From RI-153 sp963721725 (GTDB lineage: Bacteria > Chloroflexota > Anaerolineae > Caldilineales > Caldilineaceae): DNA of 64,000 nucleotides. Where the stretch lies: contig CAVRLX010000018.1 in assembly GCA_963721725.1 (NCBI GenBank), forward strand, positions 26,308 through 90,307, written 5' to 3'. Below the pieces are notes generated by a model. That model was not told the DNA's origin. It searched no databases and saw only the letters and a list, made by a program, of their open reading frames with translations. The position numbers and the translations under genes are program-made. Positions 28,692-37,719 of the stretch are shown in pieces (within the stretch, counting starts at the first letter, position 1; each line of letters begins with the position of its first letter).

Positions 28692-28740
28692 AGGAAGGAG
28701 TAATGAGTAGCGGTTCAACGTCTACTCATTACTCCTTCCT
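28692..28740. repeat. Exact 19-base inverted repeat after gmd
   Basis: AGGAAGGAGTAATGAGTAG (28692-28710) is the exact reverse complement of 28722-28740, with an 11-base loop. The left arm carries an AAGGAG-ATG arrangement that the right arm would sequester. No T run follows, so it is not an ordinary terminator. Confidence 0.85.
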
Positions 28741-28762
28741 TCTTCAGAATGAGGAAGAACCG

Positions 28763-29338
28763 ATGGCTGAAACACTGCGTATCTTTGTCAGCGCTACGCG
28801 CGATCTGGAAACCGCCCGCGCCATTATCGGGCAGACGCTGGCCGAACTGCCCGTGCAGATCGGCGCAGAGATCCGCCGCACGCCGCTTGAGGGAGTCAGC
28901 TATGAATCACTGTTTGAACTGATCAGCAACGTGGATCGGGTCTACTTTCTATCGGGGCGAGACATCACCGCACCGTCCGGGGCCGAGTGGCTGCTGTCGC
29001 TGCAACTGGAGCGCAATATTATGCCCATGAAATTGACCGGCGCGCGCACGCTGGCCGCCGGGGAATTTTTGCGCCTGGCCCCGGTAGAATGGATTTCGTT
29101 CAACGGCAGACGCCATCTTGCTTCGCTGATTGGCCTCGACCTCATCGATCTGCTTTTGCACCCCAAAAACCGCTATGGACTAAGCATGACCGAACTGGAA
29201 GGGTTGCGCATGCGCCGTGCCCAGATCAAAGAGGGCATGGTCAAAGCCACCCAAGAGCCGGGCGGCGCCGAAGGGGGAGGCGTGATTTTGGATCGCGGGC
29301 GCATTGAAAGCGCCGAAGGGGTGCTGCTTGAAGACTAG
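28763..29338 (+). CDS. DUF4062-like protein of unknown function
   Basis: 191 residues from the ATG at 28763, after GAGGAAGAA; a longer frame upstream reads through the hairpin and is unlikely. The N terminus LRIFVSATRDLETARAIIG resembles the start of the DUF4062 fold (a TIR/Rossmann-like start, F-S-S-x-x-D-L). The middle is a soluble alpha/beta protein; the tail is Gly/Glu-rich. DUF4062 proteins are sometimes linked to NTPase conflict systems, but no partner is adjacent here, so the function is not assigned. It follows gmd after the 19-base hairpin. Confidence 0.6.
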   Translation: MAETLRIFVSATRDLETARAIIGQTLAELPVQIGAEIRRTPLEGVSYESLFELISNVDRVYFLSGRDITAPSGAEWLLSLQLERNIMPMKLTGARTLAAGEFLRLAPVEWISFNGRRHLASLIGLDLIDLLLHPKNRYGLSMTELEGLRMRRAQIKEGMVKATQEPGGAEGGGVILDRGRIESAEGVLLED

Positions 29339-29391
29339 CATCGCACCCTGCCAAATTTTCCCGCCCTTTCGCCCACTGCTATAATCCGCCC

Positions 29392-30933
29392 ATGAATGCC
29401 GAGGAACGCACACCCAATGGCGCTGCCGGATTGTGGGCGCTTTTGCTGCTGACAATCTTTGCGTGTGCGCCTGCCACCTATCCAGGCTATTGGCAGAGTT
29501 TGGATGGATTCGCCCCTCTTTTCAACACGCTCTATCCCGCACCGATTGCCCATATTGCCACCACCGCCGATCTCTGGCGCGGCACAGGCAGCGCCGCGTT
29601 TCTCTTGAGCCACCCGCTCACCCAACTGGGACTTTCGCCCGCGCTGGCTGTGCGTTTGATCTTTATGCTCTCGTTAATGGTGGGGAGCTTGGGCCTCTAT
29701 TTCTGGCTGCGCCCGCGCTATGGCGACCGCGGCGCAGCGTTGGCTGGCGCGCTCTATGGGTTGACGCCGCCCCTGTTGTCGACGATCTACGTGCGTGGCA
29801 ACTTGGCCGATGCGCAAGTATTGGGGCTGCTGCCCCTGGCCTTGGCTGGGCTAACCTTCTATCGCCTGTCGCGCAGTCCGGCCACGATTGGCGTCAGTGT
29901 AATCAGCCTGATCTGGATCTGGCGGACACAGGCCGGGCTGGCCGTCTTTGCCACCCTGCTGCTCGTTGGCTATGCACTCTGGGTAGAACGGGATCGACTG
30001 GCCGCGCTGGCCCTCGTGGTTGCCGGGGGAGCCGGTTTGCTCAGCCTGATCCCGCTGTGGACGCTGTACGCCGCCCTGCCGGGTGACTTTGCGCAGCACT
30101 CGCTCGATCCTTATCAATTGATGGGCGGGCCTGCTTCCGCCATGCACCCCTTCGCTTTGGGACTATTACTGCCGCTCTTCATCATCGTTGCCCTCTGGCT
30201 GTGGTGGGTGCGTCACCGTGAGGGCGAAATCGTGGCGCCGATCACTGCGCCCTTGCTTAGGTTCAGCGCAGTCACGATTGCCCTGGCACTGTTTTTGAGC
30301 CTGCCTGTGGCGCAGCCGCTGTGGCAGGTCAGCGGGGGGCAGTGGCTGCTCAGCGCCCCGTGGCAGATTCTGTTGCCAGTGCTGCCCCTCCTCGCGGCAT
30401 TGGCGGGGAGCTTGCCCGTGTTGCTGCCCCGGCTTGCAAGCCTGCCTCTGTGGGCGGCTCTTCTGGGGCTAGTCGTGGTGAGTGGTCTCACGGCTGTCCA
30501 GCCCGCATTTACCCAGTATGAGCCGCCCGCGCAGCCCATTGCCACCTACGGCCACCACGCCGATCTCGTCTTATTGGAAGCCACCATTGACGAGAGCACA
30601 GCGGGGACAGACGGAGGCAAAGCGACCCTTTCTGTGGTTTGGCAGCCGTTGCAGCCGCTTACCTTTGAATACAACCTCTTTTTTCAGGCGTTAATCGCGG
30701 ATGGTGCAGAGGGGTACGACGTGATCGCCCAACTGGATCAACAACCCTTGCCAGATCGCCCGGCCACAAGCTGGCAGCCGGGCGAAATTCTCACCGCCAC
30801 CTATTCGCTCGATCTGCCGGTGGATCCCAACACGGCCAACCTGCGCTACTACTTTGGCTATTACGACTGGCGCGACGGCACACGGTTGCCGCTGCTCGGC
30901 GGCGACGACAAGGTGATCTTGTATGGAGAGTAA
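29392..30933 (+). CDS. Multi-pass membrane protein (PTPS-related/YfhO-like), first of two
   Basis: 513 residues with about eleven hydrophobic segments and a soluble C-terminal beta domain of about 130 residues. The early pattern PGYWQSLDGFAPLFNTLYP, GLYFWLRPRYGDRGAALAGALYGLTPP and IYVRGNLADAQ is shared with the next gene and with the 6-pyruvoyl-tetrahydropterin-synthase-related membrane family, which resembles GT-C glycosyltransferases. It overlaps the next gene by 11 bases. A role in building surface glycans, near gmd/rmd, is inference. Confidence 0.7.
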   Translation: MNAEERTPNGAAGLWALLLLTIFACAPATYPGYWQSLDGFAPLFNTLYPAPIAHIATTADLWRGTGSAAFLLSHPLTQLGLSPALAVRLIFMLSLMVGSLGLYFWLRPRYGDRGAALAGALYGLTPPLLSTIYVRGNLADAQVLGLLPLALAGLTFYRLSRSPATIGVSVISLIWIWRTQAGLAVFATLLLVGYALWVERDRLAALALVVAGGAGLLSLIPLWTLYAALPGDFAQHSLDPYQLMGGPASAMHPFALGLLLPLFIIVALWLWWVRHREGEIVAPITAPLLRFSAVTIALALFLSLPVAQPLWQVSGGQWLLSAPWQILLPVLPLLAALAGSLPVLLPRLASLPLWAALLGLVVVSGLTAVQPAFTQYEPPAQPIATYGHHADLVLLEATIDESTAGTDGGKATLSVVWQPLQPLTFEYNLFFQALIADGAEGYDVIAQLDQQPLPDRPATSWQPGEILTATYSLDLPVDPNTANLRYYFGYYDWRDGTRLPLLGGDDKVILYGE

Positions 30934-32885
30934 GCGGGCCGCTTCAGCGCCGCTCTGGCGCGATCGCTTCTTCTGGCTGGCCCTTGCCCTTTGCGTTTTC
31001 GCCGTGGCCCCTTTCTTGCAACCCGGCTACTTTTGGGGGGCCAACGATGCCCGCCACCATGTCTATTTTCTCTTTGAATTTGATCGCCTTGTGCAAGACG
31101 GCATCTGGTGGCCGCGCTGGAGTCCCGACTTTGCCTTTGGCTACGGCTATCCATTTTTCAACATCTATGCACCGCTGAGCCACTTTTTGGCCGAACTACT
31201 ACTCCACTTTGGGCGCTTCAGCCACACCGCCGCCATTGAAAGCATCTTTGGCCTGAGCATCCTTGCCAGCGCCGGTGCCATGTATGGCTATGTGCGCTTG
31301 TTGGCCGGACGAGCTGCCGGGTTGCTCGCCGCCGTTGTCTACACCTATGCGCCCTATCATTTGCTTGTGCTCTATGTCCGCGGCAACCTGGCCGAAAGCA
31401 TGGCTTTTGTCTGGCTGCCGATCTGTCTGTGGGCCTTTCGCCAAACAGTGGTGCGCCCCACCCTGGGCTGGGTGATGCTGGCCGCCGTGGGCTATGCCGG
31501 GCTAATGTTGACCAGCAACTTGATCTTTGTGCTCTTTACACCGCTCTTGCTGCTCTATTTGCTGGCGCTATTGTGGACCCACGCGGAAACTCGGCTGCAC
31601 TGGAAATGGCTCTGGGATACTGCCCGCGCGTCCCTTCCTGCGGCTTTGGCTGGCCTCGCTGGCCTGGGGCTGAGCGCGATTTTTTGGCTGCCCATGGCGC
31701 TGGAACGCAGCGCCGTGCGCGTCGATCAGTGGTTTGATGGCCGCTACGATTTCCGCGATGACTTTCTCTACTTCTTCCAGCTTTTTAGCCCGCGCTGGGG
31801 ATTTGGCACGAGTGGCACCGGCCCCGATGATCCGCTTGGCTTTCAGATGGGGGCGATTGTGCTGCTCTTCGCCCTGCTGGGCTGGCTTGTGATCCGCCGT
31901 GTGCATGGGCTGCGCGCCGAGCGCCTTGTCTTGCCAGTGGTTGCCATTGCCACCACTGCGATTACCCTTTCGCCGCTCGCCTTTCTGTGGGAACTGCCTG
32001 GGATCGGCGCTGTACTACAATCGGCACAGTTCCCCTGGCGCTGGCTGCCCATCGCCATGCTCTGCCTTTCGGTGCTGGCTGGCTTTCTGCTTTATGATGC
32101 TAATGGACAGTCCGCCAAACCGCCGATGCTGTGGCTGCTCCCTGTGATGGTCATGCTCTTGGGCAGCTATCCGCTGCTGCAAATCCAGATCAGCCAACCC
32201 GCCGAAGGGCCTGTGGGTCTGGCTGCGCTCGATGAGATTCCAGCGCGACGCCGATGAAATGACCGGCAGCACGGCCTGGGTGCGCCAGATCCCAACGTGG
32301 AGTCCCATGGCGGAATATTACGTGGTTACTTTGGATGAAGCTGGCCTCCCGGTGACCCCTGTTACATCCAAAGTGGACTATGAATCTGTAGACTATGCCG
32401 AGGTTGGCATTGGCTCCGTGCGCAACAGCAGCGTGATGGAAGAGATCTACTTCTGCACCGCGCCGGGGAAACGTCCCGGAGAGTGTGAACCGCGCACCGA
32501 CCAAGCAGTCACCTTTAATCACTTTTACTATCCCGGCTGGCGGGCTTATCTGCTCGACGGCAAAAGCGGTCCCATTGTTGAAGAATTACCCATCGTACCG
32601 GAAGGTTGCACTCCTCAGGGCATCGACACTCCTTCATCACAGCCACCACCCTGCCCGCCCTTTCCCGCGTACTCCGATGCAGCTTTGGCCGTGGCGCGCG
32701 CCACGCAACACAGCACGCTAGGCCGTATGGTTGTGCCCTTGCCGCCCGTCGGCGAAGGCTTCATCCTGCTGCGCTTTGAAGAGACCCTGCCCCGCCGTCT
32801 GGGGCTGTGGATCTCGTTGGCAAGCGTGGGATTGCTGCTGCTGGCTTTTTCGTTCGCGCACGTAAAGCGTCGATTTACACCATAA
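30923..32885 (+). CDS. Multi-pass membrane protein (PTPS-related family), one frame break
   Basis: The frame 30923-32257 (444 residues, about eleven hydrophobic segments) stops at an out-of-frame tail, while the protein continues as MRFQRDADEMTGSTAWVRQIPTWSPMAEYY in the next frame to 32885. Removing one base near 32230 (GCTCGATGAG) makes AALMRFQRDADE and restores a protein of about 650 residues with a C-terminal exported domain (YYPGWRAYLLDG) and a last membrane helix. FLQPGYFWGANDARHHVYFL and FAFGYGYPFFNIYAPL are family hallmarks, with the acidic residue expected of GT-C-like enzymes. It is co-transcribed with the preceding gene. Confidence 0.78.
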
Positions 32886-32967
32886 CGACGCCTGGATTTT
32901 CCACGTCATCCCGTTAACCAAACTACACATGCCTGGCAGCATTTTCACCTCTGCAGGAGGAAGCCCT

Positions 32968-33597
32968 TTGGAGACGCCCTCGCTGATCGGTGTTCGCGCC
33001 GATCCTTTAGCCGTTGATCCCTACGAAGTTCAAGAGTTATCCACCCGATATGGAATGCCCCTCTATCGCCGCTATGACATTAAGGCCGACGATTACATGC
33101 GTCGCCATCGGCTGTGCCATGTGCCGGATCGGCGCGGCGAAGTGGTCTTTGCCATCCGCCAGCCCAACGGCCAAATTCTTCTCCACACCAAGCATCAGTA
33201 TGAACAGGCGATCTATCGCCTGCCCTCCGGCGGCATCAACCACGGGGAGTGGGTTGAAGAAGCGCTCTATCGAGAGATTGCGGAGGAGACTGGACAGCCG
33301 GTCTTCCTCCGCAATTTTTTAGGCGTGCTCGATTGTCACTTTCACTATGGCGGCGAGAGTATGCCCTTTGTCAGCTATGTTTTCTATTTGGAGAGCGACA
33401 CCGCCCAGATCAGCGGCAGCGATCCCATCGAGATCGCAGCATTTCGCACGGTTCCGCCGAAACAGATGAGCAGTGTCGCCCATCAGTTGCGCGCCCTCGC
33501 CGGCAAACGGCGCTGTTGGGGCTATTGGCGCTCGCTGGCCCATGACCTGGTTTATGAGCGGTTGATACGGCTGAAGCGAGGGCGTGGGGTAGACTAG
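32968..33597 (+). CDS. NUDIX hydrolase
   Basis: I choose the TTG at 32968 because a perfect AGGAGG lies 7 bases upstream; the frame also has an ATG at 32929 with no such site. The product has 209 residues. The Nudix box is intact, GGINHGEWVEEALYREIAEETG, with the catalytic Glu pair in REIAEETG. Nudix enzymes hydrolyse nucleoside diphosphates linked to another moiety, such as NDP-sugars, ADP-ribose or capped molecules. Its substrate is not readable; the sugar-nucleotide genes upstream make an NDP-sugar possible. Confidence 0.88.
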   Translation: METPSLIGVRADPLAVDPYEVQELSTRYGMPLYRRYDIKADDYMRRHRLCHVPDRRGEVVFAIRQPNGQILLHTKHQYEQAIYRLPSGGINHGEWVEEALYREIAEETGQPVFLRNFLGVLDCHFHYGGESMPFVSYVFYLESDTAQISGSDPIEIAAFRTVPPKQMSSVAHQLRALAGKRRCWGYWRSLAHDLVYERLIRLKRGRGVD

Positions 33598-33637
33598 AAT
33601 CTTTACTCCTTCCCTTCAATTGAATGGATTTTTACCT

Positions 33638-33856
33638 ATGCCTCTTTCCAAACGCACCCAAAGTGGGCTATCTTCTGATGGATTTCTCCCCACTTACGAC
33701 TGGTTAATGAATCCTACGATTTAAGCATTGAAACTGCTGGGGGGTAGAGGCACTATTAATCAAATCTATGCTAAAGTTATGGAGTTGGTTTACGTCAAGT
33801 CAGAATATATTGAACTTCTCCATAAACCTGGCAAAAGTAACAAAACTGAAATTGAA
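33638..33856 (+). pseudogene. 5' fragment of IS-disrupted mcrB (Mrr_N-type winged helix)
   Basis: ATG 33638 opens a frame interrupted by TAA at 33722-33724, then continues as ALKLLGGRGTINQIYAKVMELV up to the IS junction at 33857. Joining GAAATTGAA on the left to the same nine bases at 35044 restores one frame: NKTEIE followed by YRLAWTRTYLKEYG and SRGVWALTEMG, a continuous Mrr_N-like winged helix leading into the AAA gene. So this is the first 73 codons of the mcrB-like gene. The in-frame TAA stands where an Lys codon (AAA) would fit between NPTI and ALKLL, so it is a second lesion unless an artefact. Confidence 0.8.
33848..33856 (+). repeat. Target-site duplication, left copy
   Basis: GAAATTGAA, followed directly by the left inverted repeat of the IS. 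It is identical to 35044-35052. The next base outside differs (C on the left, T on the right), so the duplication may be 10 bases with one mutation. Confidence 0.85.
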
Positions 33857-35043
33857 CTAGCTACCCGCAGTTTGAAGAGAAACGTGATCGTCAGAGCAAA
33901 ACCTTGTGTAGTCTGGGTTGTCAACGATCCATTGTAGAGGTAGAGGTTTAGTCGATCACGCAAATCTATCATACTTGGCAGGACAAAATTCAACAACTGT
34001 GGCCGGATGAACGAGTCACTCGACAAAGAAATATGGCTTGGCTACTGGTTGGCATCTTTCGGGGCGCAGCGTTCACATCAGTGAGATAGCCTCACACATG
34101 CCGAGCCAGGCCAAGTTAACCAGTGTCACCAGGCGGTTCGAGCGCTTTTTGGATAACGGAAAAGTGCGAGTTCGAGCCTGGTATGAGCCGGTGATCAAAC
34201 CGATTTTGACGAGAGCCGCCACGGATGTGGGGGAAATCAGGCTGATCATTGATGGCAGCAAGATCGGGCTCTAGCCACCAACTATTGATGGTGGCTCTGG
34301 CCTATCGACGCCGAGCCATTCCTGTCGCTTGGACATGGGTGCGACACCGAAAAGGACACAGCACCACGGGAAAACAACAGGCACTGCTTAGCTATGTTCG
34401 TTCTTTGCTTCCGCCTGCTGTCCCGGTTCTCCTCGTGGGCGACAGCGAATTTGGCATCATTGACGTTATGCGCCTGATCGAAGGGTGGGGATGGCACTAT
34501 GTTCTACGACAGAAAGGCAGCCATCTTATCTCTGAAGCAGACAAAGACGTTTGGAAGCCCTTTCGGGACTTGGTGCAAAAACCAGGCCAGCGTTGTTGGT
34601 GTCCTGATGTCCACTTGACCGGAAAATTCGCCTACATGACCCATGTCCTGGCCCGCTGGAGCATAACCGAGGATGCTCCCTGGCTGTTGGCAACCAATCT
34701 TCCCACCTATCCGCTCGCCATTCGGGCTTATCGTCGCCGCATGTGGATTGAAGAACTGTTCGGCGACCTCAAGTACAATGGTTTTGACCTGGAATCTACT
34801 CACCTGAACCACTTCTTGCGCTTATCGAGGCTGACCTTGGCTGTTGTCTTGCTCTACGTCTGGTCCTTGGCAACTGGCTCCACCGTCATCAAGCGGGGGC
34901 AGCGCCACTTAGTTGACCGCCGTAGTCGTCGGGATCTCAGCGTTTTCCGTATCGGCTTGCGCTGGATTCAGCGCTGTATCACCAACGATCTGACTCTCAG
35001 CATTCAACTTGCCCCTATCTGGCACAAAACTGTCGGGTAGCTA
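33857..35043 (+). mobile_element. IS4-type insertion sequence, 1,187 bases
   Basis: The left end CTAGCTACCCGCAG and the right end, read inward as TAGCTACCCGACAG, are imperfect terminal inverted repeats of about 14 bases. A 9-base direct repeat flanks them, as expected for IS4-type elements (known range about 9-13). One transposase covers most of the element. Its stop codon TAG lies within the right inverted repeat. The insertion splits an mcrB-like gene. The element is young enough to keep its target duplication, yet its transposase is broken in two places. Confidence 0.88.
33955..35040 (+). pseudogene. IS4-family DDE transposase with two frame breaks
   Basis: Three frame segments form one protein: about 33955-34055 (IYHTWQDKIQQLWPDERVTRQRNMAWLLVGIF), about 34065-34262 (RSVHISEIASHMPSQAKLTSVTRRFERFLDNG to LIIDGSKIG) and 34262-35040. 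The catalytic acids are all present: Asp in LIIDGSKIG, Asp in LLVGDSEFG and Glu in RRMWIEELFGDLK. The first break behaves like one missing base, the second like one extra base, unlike the uniform extra-base breaks in host genes. No clear start codon precedes the first segment: ATCACG stands where ATGACG would fit. The element is probably not autonomous. Confidence 0.85.
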
Positions 35044-35052
35044 GAAATTGAA
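35044..35052 (+). repeat. Target-site duplication, right copy
   Basis: GAAATTGAA, right after the right inverted repeat. In frame it is the Glu-Ile-Glu that resumes the mcrB reading frame. Confidence 0.85.
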
Positions 35053-35127
35053 TATCGACTGGCCTGGACTCGAACCTATCTCAAAGAATATGGGGTCATA
35101 AAAAGACAGAGTCGTGGCGTTTGGGCT

Positions 35128-36219
35128 TTGACTGAAATGGGGCAACAAATTGAGCGAGTTGATGAGTCAAAAGTTAAGAAACATTATAAATCTAAATCAA
35201 ATGGAGATAACCAAGTTGCTGAAACTACAAGTATTGACTTCGAATATGAAAATGAAGACGCCGAAACTTTGCTATTTACTACAGAAAGGCAAATAGACCC
35301 CGAATCCGATCCCGACCCCAAACCCAAACCCGACGAAGCCCCGCCTCCCACCCCGTACAGCCGGGACGATTTTCTGGCGCAGACCTACCTTGTGCCAGAG
35401 ATCGCCGACGAACTCTACGACATGCTACTCGACAAAAAACAGCTTATCCTCCACGGTCCGCCGGGGACAGGCAAAAGCTTTGTGGCCCAACATCTGGCGC
35501 GCTGGCTCACAGGATTGGCCGAGCCACCCGTTGAGCGCATGGAAATGATCCAGTTTCACCCGGCCTATGGCTACGAAGATTTCATCGAAGGCATTCGCCC
35601 ACAGAGCATCGAAACCGGCGATGGTCGCTACGCCATCACCTATCCCACCCAGCCAGGGGTCTTCGTGCGCTTCTGTCGCAAGGCCGCGCTGGCCCCCGCC
35701 CTACCCCATGTTTTCATCATCGACGAGATCAACCGCGGCAACATTGCCCGCATCTTTGGCGAGTTGATGTTACTGCTTGAATACCGCCATCGCGACGTTC
35801 CCCTGCCCTACTCTGGCAGCCGCTTCACCATTCCGCCCAATCTCTATCTCATCGGTACTATGAACACGGCGGATCGCTCGATTGCCCTGGTGGATTTTGC
35901 CCTGCGTCGCCGCTTCCACTTTGCCCACTTCAAAGCCGATCCCGATCTCTATGCCCGCTGGCTGGCCGGTCAAGAAGTGGGGCTGCCCTACCTGGCCGAC
36001 CTCTACCGGCGGCTCTCCACCGACGCCATTGACGATCCCCACTTTGCGATTGGTCCCAGCTATTTCATGATCCCCGGCCTGACCGAGGGGAAACTCGAAC
36101 GCATCTGGCGCTACAGCATTGAACCCTATCTGGCCGAGTTCTACATTGACCAGCCCGAAAAGGCCCAACGCTGGCGCTGGCATGGCGATCTGGTGCGCGG
36201 CTTGCGAGGGCACGCATGA
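35128..36219 (+). CDS. mcrB: McrB-like AAA+ GTPase, N terminus lost to IS insertion
   Basis: McrB is the GTP-driven motor of the modified-cytosine restriction complex. The visible frame from TTG 35128 has 363 residues: end of a winged helix, a charged linker, then the AAA core with Walker A GPPGTGKS (110-117), Walker B FIIDEINRGN (197-204) and the McrB-specific NTAD in GTMNTADRS (246-249). The real gene began at 33638; whether the remnant is translated from 35128 or another site is unknown. The stop overlaps the McrC start by 4 bases. The N-terminal DNA-reading domain is the part removed by the IS. Confidence 0.9.
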   Translation: MTEMGQQIERVDESKVKKHYKSKSNGDNQVAETTSIDFEYENEDAETLLFTTERQIDPESDPDPKPKPDEAPPPTPYSRDDFLAQTYLVPEIADELYDMLLDKKQLILHGPPGTGKSFVAQHLARWLTGLAEPPVERMEMIQFHPAYGYEDFIEGIRPQSIETGDGRYAITYPTQPGVFVRFCRKAALAPALPHVFIIDEINRGNIARIFGELMLLLEYRHRDVPLPYSGSRFTIPPNLYLIGTMNTADRSIALVDFALRRRFHFAHFKADPDLYARWLAGQEVGLPYLADLYRRLSTDAIDDPHFAIGPSYFMIPGLTEGKLERIWRYSIEPYLAEFYIDQPEKAQRWRWHGDLVRGLRGHA

Positions 36220-37448
36220 GCATGCAGATCACCCTGCGCCTGCGCGAATATCAGACTGTCATCACCGAGGCCATAAGCGCAGAGCAGGCCGAACTGTTGA
36301 AAAAGCAGTTCAGCCGCCACCTGAGCGTGCAACCTGCCTGGGGCGGCGGCTATGAAATCCGCGCCCAACAATACGTGGGCGTCATCGCCCTGGACGGTCT
36401 GCGTATTCACATCCAGCCCAAAGTGCCGCTGGACAACCTCTTCTACATGCTCACCTATGCCTACAATCTGCCCGATTTTCGCAAAGAGCGCGCCGATGTG
36501 GCCGTGGCCGATGATCTCTTCGAGTTTATGGTAGACATCTTCGTGCGCCAGGTGGACGCGCTGGTGCGCCAGGGCATCCACCATGCCTATGTAGATCGGG
36601 AAGAGAACGAACGCTATCTGCGCGGGCGGCTGCTCATGGCGCAACAGATCCAACACAATCTGATCTTGCAAGATCGGCTCTATCAACAGCGCAACGAATA
36701 TACTGACAACGTGATGGAAAACCAGATTTTGCAGCACACCTTGGCCCTGTTGAGCCGCCAACATTACCGTCAGCCCTCTCTGCGCCAACGCATTCGCCGC
36801 ACCTCTGCCGCCTTTGTCGGCATCGAACCTCGCTTCATCCGCCCTTTCGATTGCACCCGCGTCCACTACAACCGGCTCAACGAGCGCTACCGCAGCCGCA
36901 TCAACTTGGCCCATCTGCTACTGCAACACCTCTCGCTGGAAGGAGCAGCGGGCAATCAGCGCTTTTTCGCCTTTCTCTTTGACATGAACCAACTCTTTGA
37001 ACTCTTCGTCGCCCACTATTTGAAGGAGCATTTTGACGCCCACCCCTCCCTGACTCTGGAAATACAGCCCAACATCTGGCTGGACACCGACCGCAAAGAG
37101 ACCGGACGCCCGGATCTGATCCTGCGCCAGCAAGGCCAGCCTCTGCTCATACTCGACACCAAGTATAAAACTTTCGCGGATTCTCCAACCCCAGACGACC
37201 GTAACCAAATGGTCACCTATTGCCATACCATGCACCTTGCGCGTAGCCTCCTCATCTATGCCGATGCTGCGCCCGTCCACTATGCACGCGAATTTCGCGG
37301 CATCTTTCTCACAGCCACCTCCCTGCCCCTCGACGGCTCGTTGGAAAATTTGCGCCAACGCTGCCAGATCTTCGCCCAGGGTCTCGCAGATCACAGCCAG
37401 GCAAGGGCCTGGTCAGACCCTCTTCAAATTGACCGTGATGCACAGTGA
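36216..37448 (+). CDS. mcrC: McrC family nuclease subunit
   Basis: 410 residues. McrC carries the endonuclease site and stimulates McrB. The N-terminal half is the McrC beta-rich arm (IRAQQYVGVIALDGLRIHIQPKV, NLPDFRKERADVA). The PD-(D/E)xK nuclease motif is GRPDLIL followed by LLILDTKYK, with Asp300, Asp314 and Lys316. The ATGA overlap with mcrB implies translational coupling. The nuclease residues are intact, so the lesion in the locus lies in mcrB only. Confidence 0.92.
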   Translation: MSMQITLRLREYQTVITEAISAEQAELLKKQFSRHLSVQPAWGGGYEIRAQQYVGVIALDGLRIHIQPKVPLDNLFYMLTYAYNLPDFRKERADVAVADDLFEFMVDIFVRQVDALVRQGIHHAYVDREENERYLRGRLLMAQQIQHNLILQDRLYQQRNEYTDNVMENQILQHTLALLSRQHYRQPSLRQRIRRTSAAFVGIEPRFIRPFDCTRVHYNRLNERYRSRINLAHLLLQHLSLEGAAGNQRFFAFLFDMNQLFELFVAHYLKEHFDAHPSLTLEIQPNIWLDTDRKETGRPDLILRQQGQPLLILDTKYKTFADSPTPDDRNQMVTYCHTMHLARSLLIYADAAPVHYAREFRGIFLTATSLPLDGSLENLRQRCQIFAQGLADHSQARAWSDPLQIDRDAQ

Positions 37449-37611
37449 CACGGGATGGCAGAACGTAGCGTGCAATTTGTGCGCGAGCCAGAGTGGCGTG
37501 TTTGGGATCGCCTTCAATGGTGTCTACCTGGGCCTCTGGGCTGCCGTGGGCCAGACAACAGGCCAGGGTAAACTCCTTTTGTGGTGGTGAAATAATTGTA
37601 CTGTTTGGCAC
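37417..37611 (-). pseudogene. Fragment of class I SAM-dependent methyltransferase
   Basis: On the minus strand a short frame reads SPEAQVDTIEGDPKHATLARAQIARY and RVTVHHGQFEEGL. That is the motif II/III region of a Rossmann O-methyltransferase (acidic ribose-binding Glu in TIEGDP). The preceding glycine-rich motif I and the rest of the domain are absent, and the 3' end runs into the mcrC end. I treat it as a decayed remnant. Confidence 0.4.
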
Positions 37612-37719
37612 TTAGGGTACAATAATCGACTAGATTTGCATACCGAGCCTCACGATCTTCTCGCCGGGCTAGGAACGTGTGAATCCTAATCTATACACCC
37701 TTACCTGTATGAAGTGGCT

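Noticed and set aside
33955..35040. Programmed frameshifting of the IS transposase
   Set aside because: IS4-family elements normally have a single frame, and the two breaks lack a slippery heptamer or a following stem I could see.
34240..35080. tRNA-like GGTTCGA and ACTCGAACC strings
   Set aside because: They occur inside the transposase and mcrB coding sequence without cloverleaf arms.
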